A DNA stretch of 64,000 nt from Suipraeoptans intestinalis (lineage in GTDB: Bacteria; Bacillota; Clostridia; Lachnospirales; Lachnospiraceae), in NCBI RefSeq assembly GCF_009696485.1, contig NZ_VULY01000018.1:1065001-1129000 (forward strand), read 5' to 3'. The translations under genes were made by a program, and so were the position numbers. Below, one piece after another: positions 35,345-44,271 of this stretch. Each line of letters opens with the position of its first letter. The stretch's first letter is position 1. A model generated the notes under the pieces. The model did no database searches. It was not told where the DNA came from and saw only the letters and a list, made by a program, of their open reading frames with translations.

Positions 35345-35439
35345 AAAAACCTGATTTTCCCTGCAGAAATTTCTTTTTCCCGTTCTCTTTGGGTGCTATA
35401 ATAACCCTACTTAATGGGAATGCAAGGGAGGCAGTACAT

Positions 35440-36522
35440 ATGAGGATACCGATCCTGTCCGGGAGGACTTCAAACACAACCACGATCGAGAATACTTTTA
35501 TCGATCAATATATGGCATCTGCCAATGGAGAATACGTAAAGGTATATCTGTTGCTGCTGCGCCGTTCCTGTAACGGCCTGGATCCCTGGTCTGTTTCCCA
35601 GCTGGCAGATTTTCTGGATTGTACGGAAAAAGATATTGTTCGTGCTTGTAATTACTGGAAAAAGGCGGGACTTTTAGAGTATCAGGAAAGTTCAGCCTCT
35701 TCTTCTGTGCCTGCCTCAAATACGGGAGCTTCCGAGGAAGCCGGCTTTGCCTCCTCCGAAAAATCCAAGAAGGTCTCCTATGGACAGCCTACCGACGAAA
35801 AGAAAAGCAGCCCTGCGACAGTGCTTTCTCTTTCGGAAAGCAAGACCGCTTCTTCTGCGAAGAAGACGCCGACAAAGCGAACCTCTTCTCAGAAGGCACT
35901 GAAACAGCTGATCCATGTCGCAGAGCAGTATCTGGGAAAAACGCTCAGCGCTTCCGACATGGAAACGATCCAGTATTTCCTGACAGACCTGGAGTTTTCT
36001 CCGGATCTTATCGACTATCTTTTGGAATACTGTGTGGAATACGATCACAAAAGCATGCACTATATCAAAAAAGTGGCCCTTTCCTGGAAAGAGCAGCAGG
36101 TTACCACCATCGAAGAAGCCAAGGCTGCCTCTTCCCGGTATAATACAGCCGCCTACTCCATCCTGAAGGCATACGGAATCCAAAACCGTGCCCCTGCTCC
36201 CGTAGAGGAGACCTACATCAAAAAGTGGATCCGCACCTTTGGATTTGCGATGGACGTGATTTTGGAGGCGTGCAGCCGTACCATCCGCACCATCCATCAG
36301 CCCAGTTTTGAATATACGGACAGCATTCTTTCCAACTGGAAAGAGCAGGGACTTTCTTCCCTGTCAGATGTACAGGAGGCCGATTTAAAATATCTACAGG
36401 AAAAAGAAGCAAAAAAGAAAACCAGGAGTTCTTCCAAGACTTCCTCGCCAAACAGGTTCAACAACTTTGACGGCCGTTCTTACGATATGAATGACATGGA
36501 GCGCCGTCTGATCCAGCAGTAG
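35440..36522 (+). CDS. DnaD-domain primosome protein
   Basis: A 360-aa protein of the DnaD/DnaB family, which helps load the replicative helicase at origins and restart sites. The N-terminal winged helix (about 30-95) includes FIDQYMASANGEYVKVYLLL and SQLADFLDCTEKDIVRACNY. A low-complexity Ser/Ala/Lys linker (about 95-165) follows, then two DnaD/DnaB_2-type domains: LIHVAEQYLGKTLSASDMET and later RAPAPVEETYIKKWIRTFGF. The ATG at 35440 has GGGAGG upstream; an earlier frame start at 35389 has none. The C-terminal tail is basic and unstructured. The helicase loader gene follows 35 bp downstream. Confidence 0.88.
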   Translation: MRIPILSGRTSNTTTIENTFIDQYMASANGEYVKVYLLLLRRSCNGLDPWSVSQLADFLDCTEKDIVRACNYWKKAGLLEYQESSASSSVPASNTGASEEAGFASSEKSKKVSYGQPTDEKKSSPATVLSLSESKTASSAKKTPTKRTSSQKALKQLIHVAEQYLGKTLSASDMETIQYFLTDLEFSPDLIDYLLEYCVEYDHKSMHYIKKVALSWKEQQVTTIEEAKAASSRYNTAAYSILKAYGIQNRAPAPVEETYIKKWIRTFGFAMDVILEACSRTIRTIHQPSFEYTDSILSNWKEQGLSSLSDVQEADLKYLQEKEAKKKTRSSSKTSSPNRFNNFDGRSYDMNDMERRLIQQ

Positions 36523-36557
36523 GGAGACGGGGGATCCTCATTCCAAGGAGACTATCT

Positions 36558-37571
36558 ATGGCATTGAGCAATGCGCAACATTCACAACTTATGCGGATCT
36601 ACGAGCAGCGGCAGCTGGAAAGCCGCAGGCGCCTTCAAAAACGTTTGGAAGAGGTTTATGCTGCCGTTCCAAAATTCCGTACCTTAGAAGATGCCATCGC
36701 GTCTTCCAGTGTAGAAAAGGCCCGTCTTTTGCTGGACGGTGATGCTTCTGCTCTGGACTCGCTGAAAGAAACACTGGCAGAGCTTTTGGTGCAAAAACGA
36801 GCACTTCTTTCTGACGCCGGATTCCCGGCCGATTACCTGGAGCCGGATTTCTTCTGTGATGCCTGTAAGGATACCGGATATATTGGAACCACGCCCTGCC
36901 ATTGTCTGAAAAAAGAAACGGTACATCTGCTTTACACACAGTCCAATCTGCAGGATTTTCTGGAACGGGAGAATTTCTCCACCTTTTCACTGGGGTTTTA
37001 CTCCCCCAACCTGGTGGATCCTCTGACCGGTCGTTCTGCAAGAGACGCCGCTGTTACCGCCCTTCAGACCTGTCAGGACTTCGCCCGGAACTTTTCGGAC
37101 ACTTTCCGGAACCTTCTTCTCTACGGAAGTACCGGAACCGGAAAGACTTTCCTTTCCCACTGTATCGCCAAGGAGGTCATGGAATCTTCCCATTCTGTGA
37201 TTTATCTGACTTCCACAGAGTTGTTTGACCTGCTGGCCGATCATACATTCCGCCATACAGAAGGCGAGGCAGAGGCTGCCTACGATCAGATCTACGACTG
37301 CGATCTTCTGATCATCGACGATCTGGGAACGGAATTCACCAATTCCTTCACCGCTTCTCAGCTGTTTATCTGCCTGAATGAGCGCATACTAAGGCGCCGA
37401 TCCACCGTAATATCCACCAATCTTGCATTGGGTGATATAAAAGAGACTTACTCAGAGCGGACATTTTCCCGCATCAGCAGCCACTACACCATCTTAAGGC
37501 TGACCGGCGATGATATCCGCATCCAAAAAAAATTATTACAATCGGGAGGTACCAACCATGCTACGCCGTAA
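36558..37571 (+). CDS. DnaC-like replicative helicase loader ATPase
   Basis: A 337-aa AAA+ ATPase related to DnaC/DnaI, which delivers the hexameric helicase to DNA. The N-terminal helical region (about 1-90) is followed by a zinc site CDACKDTGYIGTTPCHC (about 98-114), as in DnaI. Walker A is LLLYGSTGTGKTFLSH and Walker B is DLLIIDDLGTE. The sensor and Arg regions VISTNLALGDIKETYSERTFSR are in the last 60 residues. It lies directly after the DnaD-like gene and overlaps prs by 14 bp. The operon thus pairs both helicase-loading factors. Confidence 0.92.
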   Translation: MALSNAQHSQLMRIYEQRQLESRRRLQKRLEEVYAAVPKFRTLEDAIASSSVEKARLLLDGDASALDSLKETLAELLVQKRALLSDAGFPADYLEPDFFCDACKDTGYIGTTPCHCLKKETVHLLYTQSNLQDFLERENFSTFSLGFYSPNLVDPLTGRSARDAAVTALQTCQDFARNFSDTFRNLLLYGSTGTGKTFLSHCIAKEVMESSHSVIYLTSTELFDLLADHTFRHTEGEAEAAYDQIYDCDLLIIDDLGTEFTNSFTASQLFICLNERILRRRSTVISTNLALGDIKETYSERTFSRISSHYTILRLTGDDIRIQKKLLQSGGTNHATP

Positions 37572-38742
37572 TGACCGTAACCTTGAAAACATTCCAACCG
37601 GAGCCCTGGGGATTATTGCCCTTGACAGCTGCAAGGATCTGGGGAAAAAAGTCAATGATTATCTTGTGAAATGGAGAAAGGAAGACGGTCCGGCTCATAA
37701 GGACGACATCGTCTTCCACGGATACGAAAGAGATACCTTTCTCCTGAACACCAAGGTACCCCGCTTCGGATCCGGAGAAGCGAAGGGGATCGTCAATGAA
37801 TCTGTCCGCGGAATGGATCTCTACCTGATGGTGGATGTATGTAACTACAGCATGACCTACTCCTTATCCGGAAACATCAATCATATGTCCCCGGATGACC
37901 ACTATCAGGATCTGAAGCGTGTGATCGCCGCGATCGGAGGAAAGGGCAGGCGTATCAACATTATCATGCCTTTCCTTTATGAAAGCCGTCAGCACCGCCG
38001 CAGCGGCCGGGAATCTCTGGACTGTGCGCTGGCCCTTCAGGAACTGGTCCGCATGGGAGCTGACAATATCATTACCTTTGACGCCCATGATCCACGGGTT
38101 CAAAATGCTATTCCGTTAAACGGATTTGAAACGGTACGTCCCACCTATCAGTTTATCAAGGGACTGCTCCGCCGCTTTCCGGATCTGACCATCGACGCAG
38201 ACCATATGATGGCTATCAGCCCCGACGAGGGCGCTACCGAACGTGCCATCTATCTTGCCAATGTTCTGAATCTGGACATGGGAATGTTCTATAAGCGCAG
38301 GGATTTTACCCGGATCGTGGACGGAAGAAATCCTATCGTAGCTCATGAATTTTTGGGATCCTCCGTGGAAGGCAAGGATGTGATCATCCTGGACGACATG
38401 ATCTCCTCGGGAGACAGTATTCTGGATGTGGCAAGACAGCTGAAGCAAAGAAAGGCTCGAAGAATCTTTGCGGCTGCTACCTTCGGACTCTTCACCAACG
38501 GTCTGTCCAAATTTGATCAGGCTTATGAAGAGGGTGTACTGGATGCCATCCTGACTACCAACCTGATCTATCAGCCGCCCCAGCTTCTGGAACGTCCATA
38601 CTACATCAATTGCGACATGAGCAAATACATCGCACTGATGATCGACACCCTCAATCACGATGGCTCTGTCAGCAGTCTTCTGAACCCCAGCGAGCGGATT
38701 CAGAATGTGATCGAGCGTTACAAAAGAGGCGAAGCGATCTAA
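37558..38742 (+). CDS. prs: Ribose-phosphate pyrophosphokinase, divergent long form
   Basis: A 394-aa enzyme predicted to make PRPP from ribose 5-phosphate and ATP. It is longer than the usual ~315 residues, with extra sequence between beta strands near the N-terminus (EDGPAHKDDIVFHGYERDTF). The catalytic region reads FLYESRQHRRSGRES where classical enzymes have ARQDRK. The flexible loop KRRDF is present. The PRPP-binding loop is VIILDDMISSGDSILDVA instead of DDxIDTGGT. GGGAGG precedes the ATG at 37558, which overlaps the loader gene by 14 bp. The changes look lineage-specific; the activity is inferred. Confidence 0.85.
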   Translation: MLRRNDRNLENIPTGALGIIALDSCKDLGKKVNDYLVKWRKEDGPAHKDDIVFHGYERDTFLLNTKVPRFGSGEAKGIVNESVRGMDLYLMVDVCNYSMTYSLSGNINHMSPDDHYQDLKRVIAAIGGKGRRINIIMPFLYESRQHRRSGRESLDCALALQELVRMGADNIITFDAHDPRVQNAIPLNGFETVRPTYQFIKGLLRRFPDLTIDADHMMAISPDEGATERAIYLANVLNLDMGMFYKRRDFTRIVDGRNPIVAHEFLGSSVEGKDVIILDDMISSGDSILDVARQLKQRKARRIFAAATFGLFTNGLSKFDQAYEEGVLDAILTTNLIYQPPQLLERPYYINCDMSKYIALMIDTLNHDGSVSSLLNPSERIQNVIERYKRGEAI

Positions 38743-38826
38743 CGTCAAAAGTAGTTTCCTGTTAGAATTTGTTTTAACAATCCGGTTGGGACCGGCGATT
38801 GAGAGCCTTGTCCCGCCGCAAAAAAT

Positions 38827-38867
38827 ATCCTGCAGAGAAGGACGAAATTGTCCGGATTCTGCAGGAT
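38827..38867. terminator. Bidirectional terminator between prs and nrdG
   Basis: ATCCTGCAGA pairs with TCTGCAGGAT across the element, with an inner GGAC/GTCC stem. TTTTT follows on the plus strand and TATTTTTT on the minus strand. It closes the convergent prs and nrdG units. Confidence 0.85.
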
Positions 38868-38871
38868 GTTT

Positions 38872-39375
38872 TTATGTATATAAATACTTCCCCGTCTTTA
38901 GTTCGATCACCCTTTGGTTACGGCTGCCTCTGAATACAAGAGACAGGTCTTTTTCCGCTTCCACAAAGGGGCCATCCACCAGTACGTCGATATAAGACAG
39001 CATTTCTTCGGTATCTTTTCCATACACCCGGCCTCCCTCCTGCAGATCCACATCATACAGGTAGCCGGTGTAACACCACACATCCTTCTCAGGGAACTGC
39101 GCCTTTATCTCCCGAAGCAGCCCTACCAGCTCCCGTTGATTCTCCGGCTCAAAAGGCTCTCCTCCCAGCAGACTGAATCCCTGTACATAGGAGGGCTGCA
39201 GATCGGTCAATATCTGTTCCCTGACAGCATCGGTAAACTCACTTCCGTAGTCAAAGGCCCATGTTTCCCGGTTGAAGCACCCTTTACAGTGGTGCCTGCA
39301 GCCGGAAACAAACAGGCTGACTCTGACTCCCGGACCATTGGCAATATCACAGGCCTTTACATTTCCATAGTACAT
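38872..39375 (-). CDS. nrdG: Anaerobic ribonucleoside-triphosphate reductase-activating protein
   Basis: A 167-aa radical-SAM enzyme that installs the glycyl radical on NrdD. The iron-sulfur motif CRHHCKGC follows FVSGC near residue 30; the SAM-binding GGEPFEPENQ is near 92. The start lies 9 bp downstream of the nrdD stop, and its own ribosome site overlaps the nrdD end. It is the last gene of the nrdDG operon. Confidence 0.95.
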   Translation of the reverse strand: MYYGNVKACDIANGPGVRVSLFVSGCRHHCKGCFNRETWAFDYGSEFTDAVREQILTDLQPSYVQGFSLLGGEPFEPENQRELVGLLREIKAQFPEKDVWCYTGYLYDVDLQEGGRVYGKDTEEMLSYIDVLVDGPFVEAEKDLSLVFRGSRNQRVIELKTGKYLYT

Positions 39376-39384
39376 GCCGTCCTC

Positions 39385-41574
39385 CTACAGATGCAGGACT
39401 CTGTCTTTGATCTCCTGCGTCCGCCCCTGATTCCAGAACTGTGTTCCGATGTAGCCGCAGGTTCTTCTTGCCACAAACAGTCTGTCCTGATCGGTATTTC
39501 CACAATTGGGGCACTGCCATCCCAGTTTTCCGGATGCGTCCTCTTTTACTACGACCTCCCCGGAATACCCGCAGCATTCACAATAATCACTCTTCGTATT
39601 CAACTCTGCATACATGATATTGTCATAGATAAACTGCATTACCGTCAAAACTGCCGGGATATTGTCCTGCATATCCGGCACTTCGATATAGCTGATGGCG
39701 CCTCCGGGAGAAAGCTTCTGAAACTCCGCTTCAAATTTGAGTTTATGGAAAGCATCGATCTCTTCTGCAACATGCACATGGTAGCTGTTGGTAATGTAGT
39801 TCTTGTCTGTTACGCCCGGAATAACGCCAAACCGCTTTTTCAGGCACTTGGCAAACTTATAGGTAGTGGATTCCATCGGAGTTCCGTATACGGAATAGCT
39901 GATGTTCTCAGCCTCTCTCCACTGCGCGCACTTATCGTTCAGCCTCTGCATGACTGCCAGCGCAAACGGTCTCGCCTCCGGATCCGTGTGCGATTTCCCT
40001 TTCATGCGTATGCACATTTCATACAGTCCCGCATACCCCAGAGAAATGGTGGAATAGCCGTCATACAACAGCCGGTCTATTTTTTCACCCTTCTTCAGTC
40101 TTGCCAGCGCCCCATACTGCCACAGGATGGGCGCCACATCCGAAATGGTGCCCAGCAGCCTGTCGTGTCTGCAGCGAAGCGCTCTGTGACAAAGCTCCAG
40201 CCGCTCTTCCAAAATAGCCCAGAACCGCTCCTCATTTCCATTGGCGGAGCATGCCACATCTACCAGGTTCAGCGTCACCACGCCCTGATTGAAACGTCCG
40301 TAGAATTTGTAGCTTCCATCCGGGTTCTTCTGCTTTTCCTCTACCGTCAGAAAAGACCGGCATCCCATGCAGGGATACACTGCTCCCTTTTTCAATTCCC
40401 GCATCATTTTTGCGGAGATATAATCCGGCACCATACGCTTCGCCGTACATTTCGCCGACAGTACGGTCAGATCCCAATACTTGGATCCTTCCGTGATATT
40501 ATCCTCATCCAGTACATAGATCAGCTTGGGGAATGCCGGTGTGATCCATACACCCTTTTCGTTTTTGACTCCCTGCATCCTCTGGATCAACACTTCTTCG
40601 ATGATAATGGCCAGATCATCCCTGGTCTGCCCCTCTTCTACCTCATCCAGATACATAAACACCGTCACAAAAGGCGCCTGTCCGTTACAGGTCATCAAAG
40701 TGATCAGCTGATACTGGATCGTCTGGATCCCGCTTCGGATCTCCGTTCGAAGACGTGTTTCCGTTACTTTTCTGATGATCTCCTCATCCAGCGTTTCGTG
40801 GCAGGATTCTCTCTCTTCTATAACCGTTTTACGTATTTTCTGCCTGCTGATGTCTACAAAGGGAGCCAAATGCGCCAGAGTAAAGGACTGCCCGCCATAC
40901 TGGTTGCTGGCTACCTGTGCCACGATCTGGGTCGTCACATTGCAGGCGGTAAAAAAGCTGTGGGGCTTTTCTATGAGCGTCTCACTGATAACGGTTCCGT
41001 TTTGCAGCATATCCTCCAGATTAATCAGGTCGCAGTTATGCTCCTTCTGTGCGAAATAATCGGTATCATGAAAATGAATGATCCCCGCCTCATGGGCCGC
41101 CACCACTTCCTCCGGCAGCAGTACACGCTTGGACAGGTCCTTGCTCACCTCTCCCGCCATATAGTCTCTCTGGGTGGAATTGATCACAGGGTTCTTGTTA
41201 GAGTTTTCCTGATTCACTTCCTCGTTAATATGCTCGATCAGTGCCAGGATCCCGTTATCTGTAGTATTGGACTTTCGGGTCAGCTCCCGTTTATACCGGT
41301 AACGCACATATTTCTGCGCCACCTCATAGCCCCGCATCTCCATGATCCCGGTCTCCACCATATCCTGGATGTCCTCCACATGGACTGCATGAGTAAGCGC
41401 CTCCACTTTCGCCGTTACATTGTCTGCAATCGCCATGATCTGATAGTCATTCATCTGATACAGACGATCCACCTCCTTGTTGGCTGCAATGATCGCATTC
41501 CTGATTTTTTCAATACAAAAATCCACTTCTTCCCCGCTTCTTTTGATAACACGGGTGTTCTTTGCCGTACTCAT
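39385..41574 (-). CDS. nrdD: Anaerobic ribonucleoside-triphosphate reductase (class III)
   Basis: A 729-aa oxygen-sensitive enzyme that reduces ribonucleoside triphosphates to deoxy forms. An N-terminal ATP-cone (about 5-95, RVIKRSGEEVDFCIEKIRNA) gives allosteric control. The barrel has catalytic cysteines around KGAVYPCMGCRSFL. A zinc site CECCGYSGE ... CPNCGN precedes the glycyl-radical motif RTCGYIGTQFWNQG (radical Gly near 707). The ATG at 41574 follows AAGGGGAG; the upstream in-frame extension has no ribosome site. An NrdR box lies in the leader. A long antisense frame over this gene is a shadow. Confidence 0.95.
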   Translation of the reverse strand: MSTAKNTRVIKRSGEEVDFCIEKIRNAIIAANKEVDRLYQMNDYQIMAIADNVTAKVEALTHAVHVEDIQDMVETGIMEMRGYEVAQKYVRYRYKRELTRKSNTTDNGILALIEHINEEVNQENSNKNPVINSTQRDYMAGEVSKDLSKRVLLPEEVVAAHEAGIIHFHDTDYFAQKEHNCDLINLEDMLQNGTVISETLIEKPHSFFTACNVTTQIVAQVASNQYGGQSFTLAHLAPFVDISRQKIRKTVIEERESCHETLDEEIIRKVTETRLRTEIRSGIQTIQYQLITLMTCNGQAPFVTVFMYLDEVEEGQTRDDLAIIIEEVLIQRMQGVKNEKGVWITPAFPKLIYVLDEDNITEGSKYWDLTVLSAKCTAKRMVPDYISAKMMRELKKGAVYPCMGCRSFLTVEEKQKNPDGSYKFYGRFNQGVVTLNLVDVACSANGNEERFWAILEERLELCHRALRCRHDRLLGTISDVAPILWQYGALARLKKGEKIDRLLYDGYSTISLGYAGLYEMCIRMKGKSHTDPEARPFALAVMQRLNDKCAQWREAENISYSVYGTPMESTTYKFAKCLKKRFGVIPGVTDKNYITNSYHVHVAEEIDAFHKLKFEAEFQKLSPGGAISYIEVPDMQDNIPAVLTVMQFIYDNIMYAELNTKSDYCECCGYSGEVVVKEDASGKLGWQCPNCGNTDQDRLFVARRTCGYIGTQFWNQGRTQEIKDRVLHL

Positions 41575-41620
41575 ACGCTCTCCCCTTCTTCCACTAAATA
41601 TCGAACCTTTTGTCTCGCTC

Positions 41621-41636
41621 ACACTACATATTGTGT
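41621..41636. promoter_or_regulatory. NrdR box upstream of nrdD
   Basis: ACACTACATATTGTGT matches the NrdR operator pattern ACACwAtATaTwGTGT at 15 of 16 positions. A degenerate partner (CCACTAAATATCGAAC, 41591-41606) lies 30 bp away, close to the three-turn spacing usual for NrdR pairs. A -10-like TATGAT lies just upstream of the box on the coding strand, so NrdR would block the promoter. nrdR is not in the window. Confidence 0.75.
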
Positions 41637-41824
41637 CTGTTCACTATCATACACCATATTTCTTTGAAAGGGAAGAGGTATTTTCTATATTTCTTATCTG
41701 TCATCTTCCTGTCAGGCTCTCCTTTGCTTTTTTGCCCGCTTTCCAAACAATTCTGCCTGCTTTTTTATTTGCTCTGCGTCGGCTTCCCGCCTATGACAAC
41801 CGGTATATTTCCTCTCCGTTCTGT

Positions 41825-42289
41825 CTAAAATTTACAGATATCTACCCAGGCAGTCCCTTCGCACAGAGTCTCCAGCTCTTCCGGCGTCAGATCTACCATG
41901 CTGTTGCTGCTTCCACACGCCGGGTAGATCCTGTCAAACCGCTTCATGGATACGTCCAGATACACTTTGACTCCTTCCCGTATTCCAAAGGGGCATACCC
42001 CTCCCACATCATGTCCGATTTCCTCTGCTACTTCCTCTTTCGTAAGCATCTTTGCCTTTCTTCCAAATTGTTCCTTGAATTTTTTATTGTCCACTCTCCC
42101 GTCTCCTGCGCAGACGATCATGATCGGGGCATCTGTCCCCCAGAAGGTCAGGGATTTCGCGATCCGCTCCGGCTCTGTGCCAATTGCCTGCGCCGCCAGC
42201 TCTACCGTCGCACTGGAGGTCTGAAACACTGTGATCCTCTCCGCGTATCCTCTCTGCCTTAAATATTCTCTTGCCTGTTCAAATGCCAT
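41825..42289 (-). CDS. YbaK/EbsC-type aminoacyl-tRNA deacylase
   Basis: A 154-aa protein of the YbaK/ProX editing family, which hydrolyses mischarged tRNAs such as Cys- or Ala-tRNA-Pro. Family traits are VFQTSSATVELAAQAIGTEP near the N-terminus, RIAKSLTFWGTDAPIMIVCAG with the catalytic-type Lys (AKSL), and GGVCPFGI followed by YLDVSM and YPACGS. I use the ATG at 42289, which has AAGGAG ten bases upstream. The frame extension to 42319 is not supported. It is a single gene upstream of nrdD, separated from it by 250 bp. Confidence 0.9.
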   Translation of the reverse strand: MAFEQAREYLRQRGYAERITVFQTSSATVELAAQAIGTEPERIAKSLTFWGTDAPIMIVCAGDGRVDNKKFKEQFGRKAKMLTKEEVAEEIGHDVGGVCPFGIREGVKVYLDVSMKRFDRIYPACGSSNSMVDLTPEELETLCEGTAWVDICKF

Positions 42290-42454
42290 TTGCTCCTCAC
42301 TCCTTTTCTGCCTTCTCATTATACTCGAAATGTTTGCTTTTTTATATCCTTTTCTTGCAGCATTTGCCGGAGGCCGAGAACATAAAAACTTGGAATGGTA
42401 ATTCTTCCGTCAGATATGAAAAGAGCGAATTTCTACCGCTCTGACATAAAAAAA

Positions 42455-42486
42455 CGGCATAGCCGATAGTTACATCAACTATGCCG
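42455..42486. terminator. Bidirectional terminator after the ABC exporter pair
   Basis: CGGCATAG (42455-) pairs with CTATGCCG (ending 42486), with A/T runs on both sides (AAAAAAA before, TGTTTTT after). An inner ATAGTT/AACTAT pairing is an alternative. It ends the minus-strand ABC operon 64 bp after its stop. Confidence 0.8.
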
Positions 42487-42549
42487 ATGTTTTTAAAAAT
42501 TATCAAAGCCTCAGGTCAAGATACCCTTTCCTGCTTCTCCTTTTTCCCA

Positions 42550-44271
42550 TCAATAGACGAACGCCTCTGCCAGCTGTGCACTTTCCACCAGCCCTCTGTA
42601 GGTTTTTGAGGAAGTCAGAAGTTCCTGGTGTTTGCCCCAGGCCTCTACCTTTCCGTCCTCGATCACCACGATCTTGTTCGCATTTTCAATGGATTTCAAT
42701 CGATGGGAAATAATGATCACCGTCTTGCCCTTCATAAGCTTGTTCAGACTTTCCTGAATTTTCTTCTCATTATCCACATCCAGGGCTGCTGCGATCTCAT
42801 CCAGGATAACGATCGGCGCATCTTTCAAAAATGCTCTGGCAATGGAAAGCCTCTGCCTTTCCCCGCCGGACAGGGTCGCTCCGTTTTCCCCGATCCTGGT
42901 GGCATATCCTTCTGGAAGCCTGCTGATAAACTCCTCGCAGTTTGCCAGGCGGGCCGCACGTTTTACCTCTTCGTCACTTGCTCCCGTCTTTCCGATCCGG
43001 ATATTTTCCAGAACAGACGTATTAAAAAGCGTCACATCCTGAAAAACAATAGACACTTTGTCAAACAGCGCCTTTGTTGAAATCGCTTTGATGTCCTTCC
43101 CTGAAATCCGGATGCTTCCCTCCTCATAGTCATACAGTCTTGACATCAGCCGCAGGATACTGGTCTTTCCGCAGCCGGATTTTCCTACCAAAGCCGTCAC
43201 CTCATTCTGCTTTGCAGTAAAGCTGACGCCCTTTAGGATCGGCGTGTCGGCATCATAGGAAAATCTAACGTCCTGCAGCTCAATATCAAATCGCTCTAAC
43301 GAAGCCTCCTCTCCCGTCTGCAGCGGCGTCTGGCGGATCTCCTTCACCCTCCGGATCATGGAATCAATGTAAAACAGCTCCGCCATATTCTGGCCTATGG
43401 CCTCCGCCCCGTCTTTCAGCTTCATGGCAGCCAGAAGATATCCGATGAAATAAAGAAGATTCATTTCTCCTGCAAACAGCATGACTGATCCTAAAACGAT
43501 CACACCTACCAAAGAAAGGTACAAAACAATGCTGGCCAGATTCATTGTGAGACCCACCAGTATTTCTGCCCGGATATGAATGGTTTCACTCTCCTCCATC
43601 TCTCTGTAAAGCTTTCTTTTTATTTCTTTTGCCATTCCGAAGCTTTGTATTTCCTGCTGCAATTCGATTGCTTCTTGAAAGCTTTCCGCATTTTTCCGCA
43701 GCTTTGTATAGTATTTCCCCTGATTTTTGATCTGCATCCGCTTGGAAAGAAGAATCAGTAAAAAGTTCAGCAAAATCGGCAGGATCACTATCGCCCCAAG
43801 CTTCACATTCCCTGTCAGAAGCAGTACGGAAACCACTGCGAAAAACGCAAGAAACCCTATCAGCTTGGCAATGGCATGAGAGAGCGCATGCTCTATGGCC
43901 GCCACGTCTCCCATGATGGTTTGTGCCAGATCGGAAAGATCATGTTTGGAAAAATATGACAGAGGAAGCTTACTCAGCGTGCTTGCAATATCGATCCGCA
44001 GATGTTCGCTTTCCCTGTAGGTAGCATTGTATAAAGAGTTATATTCGATACTCAGCAGGACATACAGCCCCACCAGTATGACCGCCGAAACGGCAAAGTA
44101 CACCCCGTTGCTTCTGGTATGCCCCAGCACCAGCTGATCAAAAAACAACAGCAGCAGCATAGCAGGTACCATATTCATCGTGTAGCAAAAAAAGGTTGCG
44201 ATACTGGAACGCACCAGATCTTTCGCTCCCTGCTCCGTCAACGCCAGCCGGTTTCTAAACAACTTTTTCAT
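42550..44271 (-). CDS. ABC transporter half-unit, permease-ATPase fusion (second)
   Basis: A 573-aa exporter-type half transporter. Six membrane helices (about 20-300) precede an ATPase domain with Walker A VTALVGKSGCGKTSILRL, signature LSGGERQRLSIARAFLKDAP and Walker B IVILDEIAAALD. Glu follows Asp as the catalytic base (LDE). I use the ATG at 44271, which has GGAGGG upstream; it overlaps the first ABC gene by 17 bp. Pairs of this type next to AraC regulators include YbtP/YbtQ and IrtA/IrtB, exporter-fold proteins that import siderophores. That role is inference only; drug or peptide export is equally possible. Confidence 0.88.
   Translation of the reverse strand: MKKLFRNRLALTEQGAKDLVRSSIATFFCYTMNMVPAMLLLLFFDQLVLGHTRSNGVYFAVSAVILVGLYVLLSIEYNSLYNATYRESEHLRIDIASTLSKLPLSYFSKHDLSDLAQTIMGDVAAIEHALSHAIAKLIGFLAFFAVVSVLLLTGNVKLGAIVILPILLNFLLILLSKRMQIKNQGKYYTKLRKNAESFQEAIELQQEIQSFGMAKEIKRKLYREMEESETIHIRAEILVGLTMNLASIVLYLSLVGVIVLGSVMLFAGEMNLLYFIGYLLAAMKLKDGAEAIGQNMAELFYIDSMIRRVKEIRQTPLQTGEEASLERFDIELQDVRFSYDADTPILKGVSFTAKQNEVTALVGKSGCGKTSILRLMSRLYDYEEGSIRISGKDIKAISTKALFDKVSIVFQDVTLFNTSVLENIRIGKTGASDEEVKRAARLANCEEFISRLPEGYATRIGENGATLSGGERQRLSIARAFLKDAPIVILDEIAAALDVDNEKKIQESLNKLMKGKTVIIISHRLKSIENANKIVVIEDGKVEAWGKHQELLTSSKTYRGLVESAQLAEAFVY

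Noticed and set aside
38914-41667. 917-codon open frame on the plus strand opposite nrdD
   Set aside because: It is a shadow of nrdD: no ribosome site, codon choice mirrors the antisense of a conserved gene, and the product has no domain structure.
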